From: Pezizomycotina sp. ARF18 | Lineage: Eukaryota; Ascomycota | Assembly: GCA_002224055.1 (NCBI GenBank) | Contig: AZLU01000213.1 | Location: forward strand, 1-64,000 | DNA: 64,000 bases | Reading direction: 5' to 3' | In this document: positions 23,437 to 33,732 of the stretch, piece by piece | Layout: each line of letters opens with the position of its first letter | How positions within the stretch are numbered: position 1 is the stretch's first letter | Position numbers and translations under genes: made by a program | The notes under the pieces: generated by a model | Told to the model about the DNA's origin: nothing | Databases searched by the model: none | Seen by the model: only the letters and a program-made list of their open reading frames with translations

Positions 23437-24734
23437 TCAGCCAGTAAGGTAAGACCTTGTCGAGAGCTCTAGGGTCCTGCTTTTCCTTGCGAGGAACGGG
23501 AAAATCATTTATTCCGGGATTTTTCTGCTTTCATCGCTAGGCTAATAATTGTAGATTAATCGTCAGCGCCACTGGCGCAAAATTTCATGATTGGGTAAAA
23601 GAAGTCGGTCAATGATATCTAATTTTGTTGAATAGCGGTGCAGGGTCCAGTGAACCCTGAATTATTGCCCACTTTGCCTTGGAATTGGAACTCATCCTGG
23701 TTCCGACGGCTTGTAATGTGCTGATTGTGACGCACCCCAAAAACTTTTTTGAATGGGGCAACAGCTGTGCAGCTGTTTCTGGCAGGAAGTGATACTGTGA
23801 CCTTGCCCGGACCTCGCCGCACTGTTTCCAAAGTGGTCCCGCAGAGCTGCAAGTCCCTAAAAGCCGCCCCCTCGGTCGTTGACGCTGGACGCTGAACTGT
23901 CACGAGACATATAATTTGAGCGTTGCTTCAATGTAATCCTACGCCATCCTTTGGGGCCTTTTCCGGAATGAGAAGTGACATTTGCGATTGTATCCGCCCG
24001 TTCATCGAATCATTAAGCGGCTATTGAATGCGTATTGTCTTATTGTAAACGAGCCTCGGAAGCCATAGTAAATTCTTGTAGCTTCTGACGCAACCGAAGT
24101 TCTGACCCGAAGAATTGGGGAGCAGCACCCCAATTTGTGTGACCCAAATAGACCGAGACATAAGCCACGTTGACAGTAAAACACAGAAAGGTGCGATTTC
24201 GACCTCATCTCTTCGCAGTGCCCTCTCCTCGCTGACGAATCCACCTCGGTGGAGATAGGATGAAGGACGCTTGCTTATGAGAAGAAGATAGAAGAAAGGC
24301 AAGTGTTTGCCAGAGAAAAAACGAGGCTCAGGTTAGTCACGTGACAGGTACACGTGAATAGTATTTGTTTTCGGAGATGCCAAGATGTTCTTTTTTGAAA
24401 CCTCTCCCCTTTGATTTCTCTTTTTTTTTTTTTTTTGCTTTTAATTTCATTTCATTTCATTATTATTTGCTTTTGCGACAGATTTCAAACGAACCAAACA
24501 AACAAAAAAAAATCGTACACCCAAGTCCTCCCGAAACGTCAAATCTAGCCTTCTCTTTCCCTTCTTCCCTTCTTCCCTTCTTCCCTTTTCTCTCCCTCTC
24601 TTTCTTTCTCTTTCCTTCCTTTTCCCACATATCACCACGCAACCGTCGCAACCATTACATCCCACCCCGATTCCTACACAATCCATTATAGATGCGACGG
24701 TTTCGAGGAAGATAGCAGCACCACCACCCTCGAC
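23437..24734. other. Spacer and TAF8 5' flank
   Basis: No gene is seen. An almost symmetric CACGTGACAGGTACACGTG lies at 24338-24356 (two CACGTG E-box cores, seven bases apart), about 380 bases before the TAF8 start. A strong polypyrimidine stretch follows at 24420-24640. Confidence 0.45.
24338..24356 (+). promoter_or_regulatory. Paired CACGTG E-box cores
   Basis: CACGTG occurs twice, separated by seven bases (ACAGGTA). In fungi CACGTG is the core bound by bHLH factors such as Cbf1/CpcA-region or SREBP-like proteins. Which factor, and whether the site serves TAF8, is inference. Confidence 0.4.
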
Positions 24735-26004
24735 ATGTCGTCCGCTTCGGCTTCGGCACCACCTCCCCGAAGCGTCCGCGCCTGAACACCGATCTGACGA
24801 CAAGGGAGCGGTGGTAGCACCAATATCGTCATCGTCATCGTCCACGCGTCCGCCGAAGAGGAAGAGATTGGCACCGGTAGTAAAGCAGAAAGTACACCCG
24901 GCACCGCGCCGATTCTTCCCGACGATGTGGTAGGGCAATGCTGGGACAGGCTTGTGGCTTGATACTGAAGAGTTACGGCTTCGACGGCGCGACGAATATG
25001 GCCCTGGAGAGGATGCGTCGTCATGCGGAAGACTGTAAGGAATCCTTTCCGCTTTCGCCCTTTTGCTAACGTCGTGTTTTTATTTGTTTTATTTTCTTCT
25101 CGGCGCGTTTGATTTTATCCTCGTACGAAGGCTGATACAACCTATACTAACATGAATTACTGAAAAAAGTCTTCCATACGATGATACACGAATGCATGAC
25201 GTTCGCCCGCTCGCAGCGCCGCTCACGCCCAACGATAATAGATTTCGCGCACTTCCTGGATCGCTCCGGCATAACACCCGGAAGCTGCGAGGCCGAAATC
25301 GACAGGTACAGAAAGGCAACAAATACCACGACGAAGCCGTCGCACGTGTTCGAACTACCCCCTCCGCCGCGCGAACCGTCGCCGGAACCGGATTTGAGAT
25401 TACTTTTCGGAACCGACTTACTACCGCCGCCGAACGGCAGACGAAACAAAGACCCGAGGAGAGATTATTCGGAGGATTTCTTCCCCACGTTACCGAGTAA
25501 GCATACGTACATGTCGACGCCCGTCTACGTCGAGCGCCCCACGGATCCCAAGGAGATACGCGAGATGGCGACGGAAGAATCGAGGGTGGCGGGCGAGACG
25601 TTACGAAAATTGCTGGCCAAACTTAGCAAGTCTGGTTCGTCGGGGTCGGGTCGAAGGTGGAGGAAGACAGCAAGAAGCTGACGGACGAGAGGGCCATGGC
25701 GCTGGCGATGGGCAGAGGTGATAGCAGGCGGAGGGCGAGGGATGCGGCGTGGCAGGCGGCCTTCGACGAGCTCTGCGCTGTGAAGAACAAGAAGAAGAAG
25801 ACATCGCAGGATGGGAACGGGGTATCGCCGGGAATTTTAATAGGGGACGATATCATGGCGGATGACGATGGAGAAGGAGATGCAAGCGGGCAGTCCGAGG
25901 CGGAGCGGCGATGGTGGATGGACGGCATCGTCAACTCGGAGAAGGATTACTTTAGGAAGGGGACGATGAGTAGGGTTCTCAAGACACCGATAGTCCTGGT
26001 GTAA
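24735..26004 (+). CDS. TAF8: TFIID subunit TAF8
   Basis: This is a histone-fold subunit of general transcription factor TFIID that pairs with TAF10 and contacts TAF2. A short N-terminus with a Pro/Lys/Arg stretch (MSSASASAPPP, PKRPRLNTD in a shifted frame) leads into the bromodomain-associated histone fold: PTDDVVGQCW-like text, LKSYGFDGATNMALERMRRH, then after an intron FFHTMIHECMTFARSQRR and SRPTIIDFAHFLDRSGI. The second family hallmark follows, the C-terminal TAF8 motif FFPTLPSKHTYMSTPVY at about 25480-25530. Then come TDPKEIREMATEESRVAGET and a Lys/Asp-rich tail ending LKTPIVLV. The intron is 25035-25169 (135 nt, GTAAGG, branch CTAAC); joining it restores HAEDFFHTM. Frame shifts lie near 24780, 24920 and 25640. 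The ATG at 24735 is the best start. It is convergent with SOM1. Confidence 0.88.
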
Positions 26005-26427
26005 AAAAAAAAAAAAAATACACGGTTTCGAAAGGATACACAGCCCCACGGAGGTGGGAGGAGGAGTTCTTCTCATTTGGAGCGAATCGGATTATATCTC
26101 AAAAGATATCAAGCGCCTTTCATTTTTTTTTGTTATTACCGTCTATTCTTTCCTTGTATGTTTTTCTTCTATATGTTCTGGCGTTATGGTACATTTGCAT
26201 TTTCTTTCTTACAAGCACAAAAAGAGATCTATAATACAAATATAAAGCCTTCTAATGAGTCAAAAATTTTATGGCTACGGATATCGGCGACCCTCAGGTC
26301 GGTTCTTCAGGCTTGGTGGCTCTCCTACGACGGAGAGCTAAGCCAACGGAAAAAGAGTTGAAAGACCTTATTAAAATGGTATCGACGGGATATTAGGAAC
26401 TACGGATCTTAGATCACGGCACGATCC
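26005..26427. other. Convergent 3' flanks of TAF8 and SOM1
   Basis: No gene. An A16 run directly follows the TAF8 stop codon. Confidence 0.5.
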
Positions 26428-26975
26428 TTATGTATTTAAAATCCCTGTGTTGCTAGCTTGTGCTGCTTGTCTGTGCGCGAGCTCAGATGCCGTTCCATCG
26501 ATCATCAAATTGTCGCCGCACCTGAGAACACCCAAAAATTTTAGTATCTCAGAAAACAATAACCGAAATCGTAGACAGATAGTAACTGCACAACTATCCA
26601 CCTCCAACATCTTCCCTAGCTCCCACATTCTATCTCAACAATCACTTTTTGTCAAACTTACTTCCACATCAACCTCTCCACCGGGAAACACTTCACGTGC
26701 ACCGTATCCGCCTCCCCACCTTGTAATAGCTTCTTCCCTTGCTCCTTCGTCAGCCTGCTAGCCCTGTACCCTCCACCCTCGAGTATCCTACACTCGTACT
26801 GGAACATCCGCAGCAGACTGCACTGGCTCTTATCGCTTAGCGTCTCGGCCGTTATCGGCTCCTTGCGGATTTTAACCGTCGTGCCTACGTTCGTCGTCTT
26901 CGTCGTCCGCGTCGCGTGGGAGAGTAGGCGCAGCGGCAGTTCGGATGCCGGGAAGACTTCGACGGGGTAGCTCAT
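26428..26975 (-). CDS. SOM1: Som1, mitochondrial inner membrane peptidase factor
   Basis: This is a small protein that works with the Imp1/Imp2 mitochondrial inner membrane peptidase, facing the intermembrane space. Exon 1 (26975-26662) begins MSYPVEVFPASELPLRLLSH and holds the family core KSQCSLLRMFQYECRI and HVKCFPVERLM. The intron 26661-26522 (GTAAGT...TTCTCAG) joins AA|G to give KCGDNLMIDGTASELAH in exon 2 (26521-26428). Som1 proteins characteristically carry the FP.S.LP N-terminus, the C.L....YEC motif, a C.PV.RL.  block and a final C....ET-like segment. All are present, with conserved cysteines suited to twin-cysteine oxidation. The final segment (VETTA in typical members) reads MIDGTA here. 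At 136 residues it is somewhat longer than usual because of an inserted GGYRASRLTKEQGKKLLQGG stretch. Both exons are free of frame shifts. Confidence 0.8.
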
Positions 26976-26988
26976 TTTTTGTGAAGAA
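26976..26988. promoter_or_regulatory. 13-bp gap between SOM1 and XRCC2 starts
   Basis: SOM1 starts at 26975 (minus) and the proposed XRCC2 start is 26989 (plus). If both starts are right, the two 5' leaders overlap and each promoter lies within the other gene's coding region. Confidence 0.4.
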
Positions 26989-28316
26989 TGGAAAGAGGAG
27001 GGGGAGGGTTGGGGAGTAGGTTGCTGAAGGAAGTCAAGGGTGGTGAAGTTGGTTTGGCAGATGTGAGTATTTTTTGTTATCTATCGGTTCGTTATCGGGG
27101 ATTGTGAGAACTGGAGCAGCTAGGCTTTTTTCACAGCTAACCTCTACTAAAGTTACTCTCGACACTCCGTTCCACAATATCCTTCAACGCCCTCTCTTCT
27201 CACGCTGCCGCCGGCCTCCTCCACCCGATCCTTAATGTACCGTCCATCGACCGCCTCCTCCAAAACCCGCTCTACGACCTCGCGAATAATCCTCCCGCTA
27301 CTTCAACCACGACTACGACGAATGTAACCTCGAACGAATACAGCGCCTTTTTCGCGGACGCGGGACCGGAACACTCCCTCCTACCACCGCCAATTATAGA
27401 AATCTCCAGCGATAAAACGTGCGCTGGCAAAACGCAGCTGCTGTACTACATAACGCCATTTCTGTTCTGCCGCCGACGTGGAATGGGGTATACATTGCGG
27501 CAACGGTGGAGCGGCGGTAGTACTCGACTGCGACGGGAGGTTCGATGGGTGCGGGCGATTGAAGGACGTTGCGGTGGGTATATTCGGCGGCGCGTACTCC
27601 ACCATCTTAACATTGTTCAGGAGGAAGAAGATCAAGAGATAACGGAAGAGGATGTAGACGAGCTAGTAAGGCTATGCCTAGACCACGTCACATCTTCCGC
27701 CCGCAATCATCCGCGGCCCTCTTGAGCACGATAAAATACGTACGTCGTACACCCTAAATACGTCAAACACGTCTCCGGAGATAGGAATGTAGGGTGTATC
27801 CTCATCGACGGTATATCAGCGTTCTACTACGTCGATAAAATGTCCAGCCTCGTCTCTACTTCTACTTCTGCTACCTCTTCGCAGGAAGTAGTAGACAAAT
27901 TCTCGCTCATAGAGACGTACAACGACATCACCACCGCGATACGGGACGTTTCGGTAGCGTTATCGTCAACGGTAGTTATCACGAACGTTATCATCAACAG
28001 TGCGGAGAAGAAGAGTACTGCGGAAGGGAAGACGCCGCCGTACCCGACGCATTACCGACGCGTATACGTACGGAGGTTTCCTGACGGCGAGGGTGGTGCT
28101 GTCGAGGGATAAAGTGGCGCAGTTTCACGATGGATCAGCTTGAAGGAAGCGTGGGACGAGCGCGGGGAGCGGCAGAGCGTGCTGGAAAAGTCGGGTGCTA
28201 GCGGGTGGGTTGAGAGCGCCGTGAGGAAGAATACTACAGTTGGTGTTGCTGCTACCGCGAAGGAGGAAGGAGGGTGTTTGGTTTTGGTTAGGGGAGGATG
28301 GGATTGTTATGGATAA
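26989..28316 (+). CDS. XRCC2: XRCC2-like RAD51 paralogue (DNA repair)
   Basis: This RecA/RAD51-fold protein is expected to act in homologous recombination. Proposed exon 1 from ATG 26989 reads RLLKEVKGGEVGLAD, like the RLL.EV...GL start of XRCC2. An intron of GTGAGT...TTTCACAG (about 27064-27133) follows. Exon 2 has a loop SIDRLLQNPLYDLANN, then IIEISSDKTCAGKTQLLYYI (degenerate Walker A ending AGKTQ), LPPTWNGVYIAATV, VVLDCDGRFDGCRLKDVAVG (Walker-B-side strand DCD), VDELVRLCLDHVHIFRPQSS, ILIDGISAFYYVDKM (the second strand, diagnostic of XRCC2: LILDSLSAFYWIDR in animals), VVITNVIINS and a C-terminal RDKVAQFHDGS...LVLVRGGWDCYG ending at TAA 28314-28316. Several frame shifts interrupt it (for example near 27470, 27640, 27720 and 28130). 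The first glycines of the P-loop are missing or altered. XRCC2 proteins are known for relaxed Walker A use. It is convergent with the decarboxylase. Confidence 0.82.
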
Positions 28317-28427
28317 GTTGGAGGAGTGAATAAATAAACCAGGTTTGCGATATAGTTTTGTGGAAATCATTTTGCATTGGTACATATACTACATGAATTT
28401 GATAGCTTGAATAAATAATTTCTAATT

Positions 28428-30057
28428 TTAATTCGGATTTCCACCATTTTCCTTCCACACTCTTTCCGTGACCTCTAATATTACTTTGTAGGCGTGATCC
28501 ATATCCGTGCCCTGAATACTTGGAACGCCGCAGTTCACTCTGATGGCGTATATCTGCTCATCACCACTCCCCAGCGTCGTGCTCGTGATGAAAATCTTCC
28601 TCTCCGCGTTAACAGTTTCGTACACCTTCTTCGTAATCTTATTCTCCTTTTCCCTGTTATTATTCTCTCCAGGATATTTCACTGTGAACACTGTAAGCGC
28701 GAATACCGGATCGACCACAATATCAAACAGCTCCGGCCGGCTCTTAATGTGTTCTGCGAACCGCAATCCGTTCTCGCACGATTTCGAAATGTGCGCGCGT
28801 ATGCCTTCCTGCCCGAAGCTGCGCATCACAAACCACACCTTCATCGCCCTAAACCTGCGGCCGAGCGGGATCTGCCAGTCCCTGTAATCCGTCACTAGTC
28901 CGGACTCGGAGTATTGATTACGCAGGTACGACGGTGTTACTGAAAGGGCGTCGACGAGGTGCTTCCGCCGCTTGACGAAGAGGCAGGAGCAGTCGAAGTT
29001 CGTGAGCATCCACTTGTGCATGTTCACGTCGAACGAGTCGAACTTTTCAAAGTGCTTGGTGTGGTGCGGTTGGTTCTCCGGTAGGATTAGCGCGGAACCA
29101 GCATATGCGGCGTCGACGTGGACCCATATATCGTGGTCCTTGGGATTGGATGCGTAGTGCTCGTCCAACGCCGTTATTATGTAGCGTAGTCGTCCACAGC
29201 GCACGTGGACGTCGTACCGAATGTTACGGTAAGGTAGAACGGCTTGAAGCCTTTATCCGTGAGCTCCTTGAGCTTCGCGGCGAGCTGGTCGCCGTGTAGC
29301 GAGTAATCCCTCGACCGGGTCGGGATGGTATCGTACCGCACGCCCGCGATCTTCGCCGCCTTTTGCGTGCTCGAGTGCGTCTGATCGCTACCTAACGCCA
29401 CGAGCCTACCGCGGAGGTCGCATACGCGCTTCTCGATTTCGTCTTCGTCGCAGCCTTCCTTCGACCACGCATCTTTAGACTGTTGGATGTACGATCTCTC
29501 GCTACCACGAGGACGGTAACGATAGCTTCCGACGCTGTCCCTTGAATAACGCCGCGCCTTCGCCGGAACTCAAGTAGCACTCCGCAGGTTCAAAAACCTG
29601 GCGAGGTTATCCAACACCACAGTCTCCAGCTCCGTAACGACCGGCGAGCACTGCCAGTTAAACGCGGCGCAGGTGAAAGCGGAAGAATACAGTTCGCCGA
29701 GCATACCGGGATACGACGAGTTTGCGGGAAAAAAAGCGAGGAAGTTGGGGGATTGCCAGTGCGTTATGCCAGGCATTATTTTGGATTCGATGTCCTTTTG
29801 GATGTCTTCCCATTTTTTCTCCCTTTTCGGGGACGGCGTCCATTTGGAGTAGGGGGCGGAGGTAGCCGGGTTTCGACGTTCGGGAGGACTTCGCGGGAGC
29901 GGATGTTGTCGTAGTAGGATATGACTGCGTTAGGGAAACGACGGAGAGCGGTTAACGTAAAGCTCAACTAACGGAAGACTGTGATGGGAGTTTCAAGACG
30001 ATACTTACTCTCCTCGATCGCCGAGTGGGCGGCGGCTCTGAACTGAGCGGAATCCAT
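28428..30057 (-). CDS. Group II PLP-dependent amino-acid decarboxylase (aromatic type)
   Basis: This cytosolic enzyme is of the DOPA/tyrosine/tryptophan decarboxylase family and removes the carboxyl group of an aromatic amino acid using pyridoxal phosphate. Exon 1 (30057-30009) encodes MDSAQFRAAAHSAIEE. The intron 30008-29925 joins it to IISYYDNIRSREVLPNV. Further blocks are HWQSPNFLAFFPANSSYPGM and FNWQCSPVVTELETVVLD, GVIQGTASEAIVTVLV, PFYLTVTFGTTSTCAVDDYA, IWVHVDAAYAGSALI with the PLP-ring Asp, and FDVNMHKWMLTNFDCSCLFV with the Schiff-base lysine. The end has TDYRDWQIPLGRRFRAMKVW and VNCGVPSIQGTDMDHAYKVI. The length (about 515 codons) is normal for the family. Substrate cannot be fixed from sequence. 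Some fungal relatives serve secondary metabolism, but no biosynthetic neighbours are seen here. At least four frame shifts occur (near 29190, 29395, 29575 and 29860). The C-terminal 258 codons are intact. Confidence 0.92.
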
Positions 30058-32324
30058 GATTCAAAAACGTCTGAAACGAGTGTTCAACCGTTCCTGAGTA
30101 AGTTTCGGTGAGAACTAAAGAAACGCAGGCTGAAGCACAAACGGACGAACAAAGAAGTAACTCTTTACAAAGCAGCCCACGATCACTAGGTCTTGTGTGA
30201 ACCCGATCAATTAAGATCGAGCTCGAAGGTTCAAGAATGGTTCTTATATATATATATATAACTTCGAAGCTTTTGCCGTCCCGCCCGTGTGTGTGTTTTT
30301 GAGCCGTGCGGTCAGAAGTCTGGGTTTGAAGATTATTGGGGAGTGTTTCGATAAGGGAGCTCTACGGAAAGATACCAGATAAGGGACAGCGGAAACTTCC
30401 GCCATTCTTGCTGTAACAATTCCGGGAGTGTAAAAGGATAGTAAGCTCCACCTCGACGGTATCCTCAAGCTCTCCACGTTTTGATATTATTTCATATCTG
30501 CATGAATCCTTCCTTACAAGGCAATTGCAAGAAATCTTGAGCTCATTAAGATTTTGATTTATGAGAGTTTGAACTGTCATCATCACCGACTTTAGGAACC
30601 GAAGAATGTCAGATTACCTGTGCTGATAAGTATTATCGTCGGCTGCTGCATCTTCCATTGCTGACAGGATTTCAAGATTGCGGAAAACCGTTCTTTCAAG
30701 CGGAAAACGGAACATTGCTTGGATTCAAAAAGACCTGTGGATGCTTGCGGAGATCAAATTGCAAAAATCAGGTCCTTGACGCTGTAAATTGAACATTTAT
30801 TCCAATCGGCCGTCACGCCTTTACTCTGTCATCTCGAGCCGCATAGGAAGAGTTCCGAGAAAATTACTCGAAAAGGTGAATGAAATATTCATAATCAAGT
30901 CCACCGAATATCTGTGTTGAAGAGGAGAGCTGTGAAGATGTGCGCCTGATGATGTAGATTTGTAGAACTTGCAAGACAATAAAAGGAATCTTTCTCTCTT
31001 TTTTCCTCTCCTTTCCTTTCTTTTCTTTTAAACATATTTACTACATGAACTACATGATTGAGCAAAAAGGCGCCCGAGAAATGCAGGACGACGTAGACGG
31101 GCAGACCGACTTGTAACCGATCGCGTCAGCCTCAGACATCATGGCGATACTCTACCTCATCTATTGTGATACTTATAAAAAGTCCTTTTTCTAGAATTTC
31201 TCCGAAACTCACATTATATGAATATCCCCTGTTGCTTTCTTCAATTCATTCAACTATGGCACATAAATACTGAAGTAGGTAACATCTTAGCTGCACGTAA
31301 AGAGCGATCGCAGCAGCTTACTGTCAGTCATTTTATTGCACCTCAGCGCATTTCACATAAACATCTGCAAATAGTGGCCACCCTTGGAAAAGGGCCCCTT
31401 TTGATCTTACCACTAGAGACCGATACGTACCTCTACCAAAATCTTCCCCCGCAGATCCCAGATTTCCCTGGTAAAGAGCCCACGAGAGCCAAGGGAGCCT
31501 TCTGGTCGCTTAGTCGCTAATACCTTGTGCCTGTCGCTTTTGATTGGCGAAGGGCGTATCTGTCACCCCATGTCAATCTTCGCCGCTGCCGAACAGCAAC
31601 GTACCTGTACTATGAAAACTTCTGTCCGACGATGGGATGTCAACTCCGCGAGATTTGACTCATTGTTAAAATTCTACATGCGCACTGACCGCGGGGGTTC
31701 ATATACTTGGGTGAAAGCTGTGATTAATGTCATGTACACAGCCATCCAACAAGTAATAATTTTATTAGAGGAGATGATCCTCAATTTTTGTGAATTTTGT
31801 ACTAGTAATGTGTTGTCGCCTATAAACCTTGTTTACTATATTAACTAATATAGATGACGCGCCAGTCGTTATTTGTTTTGTAAAAGGATACTCGCTACTA
31901 TGAATAAGTAGGATTTTGTTTGATATCCTTCGGGCAATAAATCCATGTGCATAACATAAGTGGATTTTTGTGCTTATATAAATGACCATCGCCAGTGAAG
32001 GCAAGTACCCTCTAAGGATTATAGGATGCTTAATAAATATACGTACATCTCAGTCTCGAGGGAACAAATCAAGCTAGATTCCCTACGCGCCAAAAAATTT
32101 GAAAGGATTTTATCTTACCTTGTTCTTTTGTGCACTTAGCGTTTACAAGATCACGATTCTCTCGAACACATTATAATTGAAGCAAAGAAGCAGGGAAAAA
32201 ATAACATATCGAAGCTAGCTTCAAGTGTTCCTAATTACCAAAACTCTTCTACTCTAACACTTAAAACATCTTTACCAGTTTGTTTACTTCTATCAAAAAG
32301 CCTTGACTGCCCTTTCCTCTCCTC
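30058..32324. other. Spacer between decarboxylase and membrane-protein gene
   Basis: No gene is supported. A TA microsatellite (30244-30261) lies about 190 bases upstream of the decarboxylase start on the minus strand. A pyrimidine run occurs at 30990-31030. Open stretches at 31218-31848 show no family motif. Confidence 0.45.
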
Positions 32325-33248
32325 ATGCCTCCCTTTAACGATCTCCAACCGCGCGACAACAGCAGGATCACCGCCGGCCACGTCTCCCATGACTGCTCCA
32401 TCTCTTTGACGCCGGACATGTACGGCGACGGCGTCCGCGTCGGCTTCTACATCCAAGCCTTCACACTTCTAGCCTGGACCTCCTCCTCCCCGACAGCTCC
32501 AAAGTCTCCCGCTCCGTAAACGTCCCCCTCGCAGCATCCCTATCCGTCGCATTCTTCGTCGGCGCCGGTAAATCCACCATGGGCGTCGAATACCCTGTCT
32601 TCATATCCCTCATAACTACGATAATGCTTCCGACCGTCGTGGAGCCGTTTTTCAGGATAGGTTGGGAGAGGGACGTAAGCTTCGCTAAGAGGTGGAGCAA
32701 CGTTCTACAAGGCGCGGATCGTACGTTCTTGCAAGTCTGGTGTACGCTGCAGATCTATGCGCCGGTGGGTGGGGGTTAGTAAGTCGGTGGACAGCGGCGT
32801 AAATTCCGACTGCGACGTTAAGAGCTTCCTCGGCGCAGCGTTCTACGTGGCACCGGGAAGGGAATATGGACCGCGATTATCTGGATCGGTTCGTATTCGG
32901 GGTTATATACGCTGCGTTGGGTCTACTCACGCTGTCGCTCATGGTACGGAAGAAGTTCGGTTCGCAGTGGGGTTATTCGTCCGTTATACAGCAGACGAAG
33001 ACCTCGAACGAGAAGAGGAAGAAGAAGGGTAGTGAGGTGGCGTGGATCAGGGTTCGTGCGCCGGGAGTTACTACATGCTCGCGTGGTTGGTATTGTCGTT
33101 GGTCATGATTATATTCGCGATGGTTACGGTGGAGACGAGCATCCGGATGAATAAAGTAGAGGAACCGGATTTGAGAACGCTAGGGCAGATTATTCCGCTG
33201 ATATCCGGCGTGGGCTGTATCGTTTCGCTGATCTGGTGCTTACTTTGA
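32325..33248 (+). CDS. Multi-pass integral membrane protein of unknown function
   Basis: I recognise the general layout of a fungal seven-helix hypothetical protein but no functional family. The start is MPPFNDLQPRDNSRITAG, then SHDCSISLTPDMYGDGVRVG and FYIQAFTLLA (helix 1). Further hydrophobic segments are VPLAASLSVAFFVGAG, YPVFISLITTIMLPTVVEPF, FLQVWCTLQIYAPV, FVFGVIYAALGLLTLSLMV, YYMLAWLVLSLVMIIFAMVT and LGQIIPLISGVGCIVSLIWC, giving about seven. The phrase PDMYGDGVRVGFYIQ resembles the (D)IAGIGVR.(S/A)FY(L/V)Q motif that I associate with a fungal membrane family. Total length is close to 300 residues. Three or four frame shifts occur (near 32470, 32765, 32860 and 33050). A hydrophilic Lys-rich loop (SNEKRKKKGSEV) separates helices 5 and 6. 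The membrane is not determinable. Confidence 0.68.
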
Positions 33249-33620
33249 AGGGTGGTTGACGATGGATTCACGCTACTTTAAATATATACTTTTTGGGCCG
33301 GGAAGGCGTTTATTATTTATTGCATATTTTCATGATTATTATAGATCGAGGTTGTTTCTTCTAGCCTGGAAGCTTTGGAGAGTTCTACTTTCTTCTTGTT
33401 TCTTTTCTCAATGTTTTCAAAAATTCGAATTATAGAAGGCTTCTGCAAATGGAAGCAGAACGAGGAATGCGTATAGCACTTAGAGCGGACGACGCATCTT
33501 ACTTTTAGCCTATTATAATATTATGGCGGCTTTATAGGATCGTAAGTAAGGGCCTTGCGAAGCAATCAAACATGGGATTCCCATTCTGATCGCGATAATA
33601 GAAAAGCTGGGTCACCCCAG

Positions 33621-33643
33621 TTTTTTTTTTTTTTTTTTTTTTT
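33621..33643. repeat. Poly-T tract (23 nt)
   Basis: Uninterrupted T run at the left edge of the gene-free segment. Confidence 0.9.
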
Positions 33644-33703
33644 GCTACTTAACATATTAAAAATGTGATTTTGGTGTGATTTTAAGCTCCCTTCATATAC
33701 TGG

Positions 33704-33732
33704 AATCAATCAATCAACCAACCAACCAACCA
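33704..33732. repeat. CAAT/CAAC tetranucleotide repeat
   Basis: Three ATCA units followed by four to five ACCA units. Confidence 0.85.

Noticed and set aside
28494-28898. Plus-strand ORFs over the decarboxylase
   Set aside because: Antisense shadows of an intact 258-codon PLP-enzyme frame.
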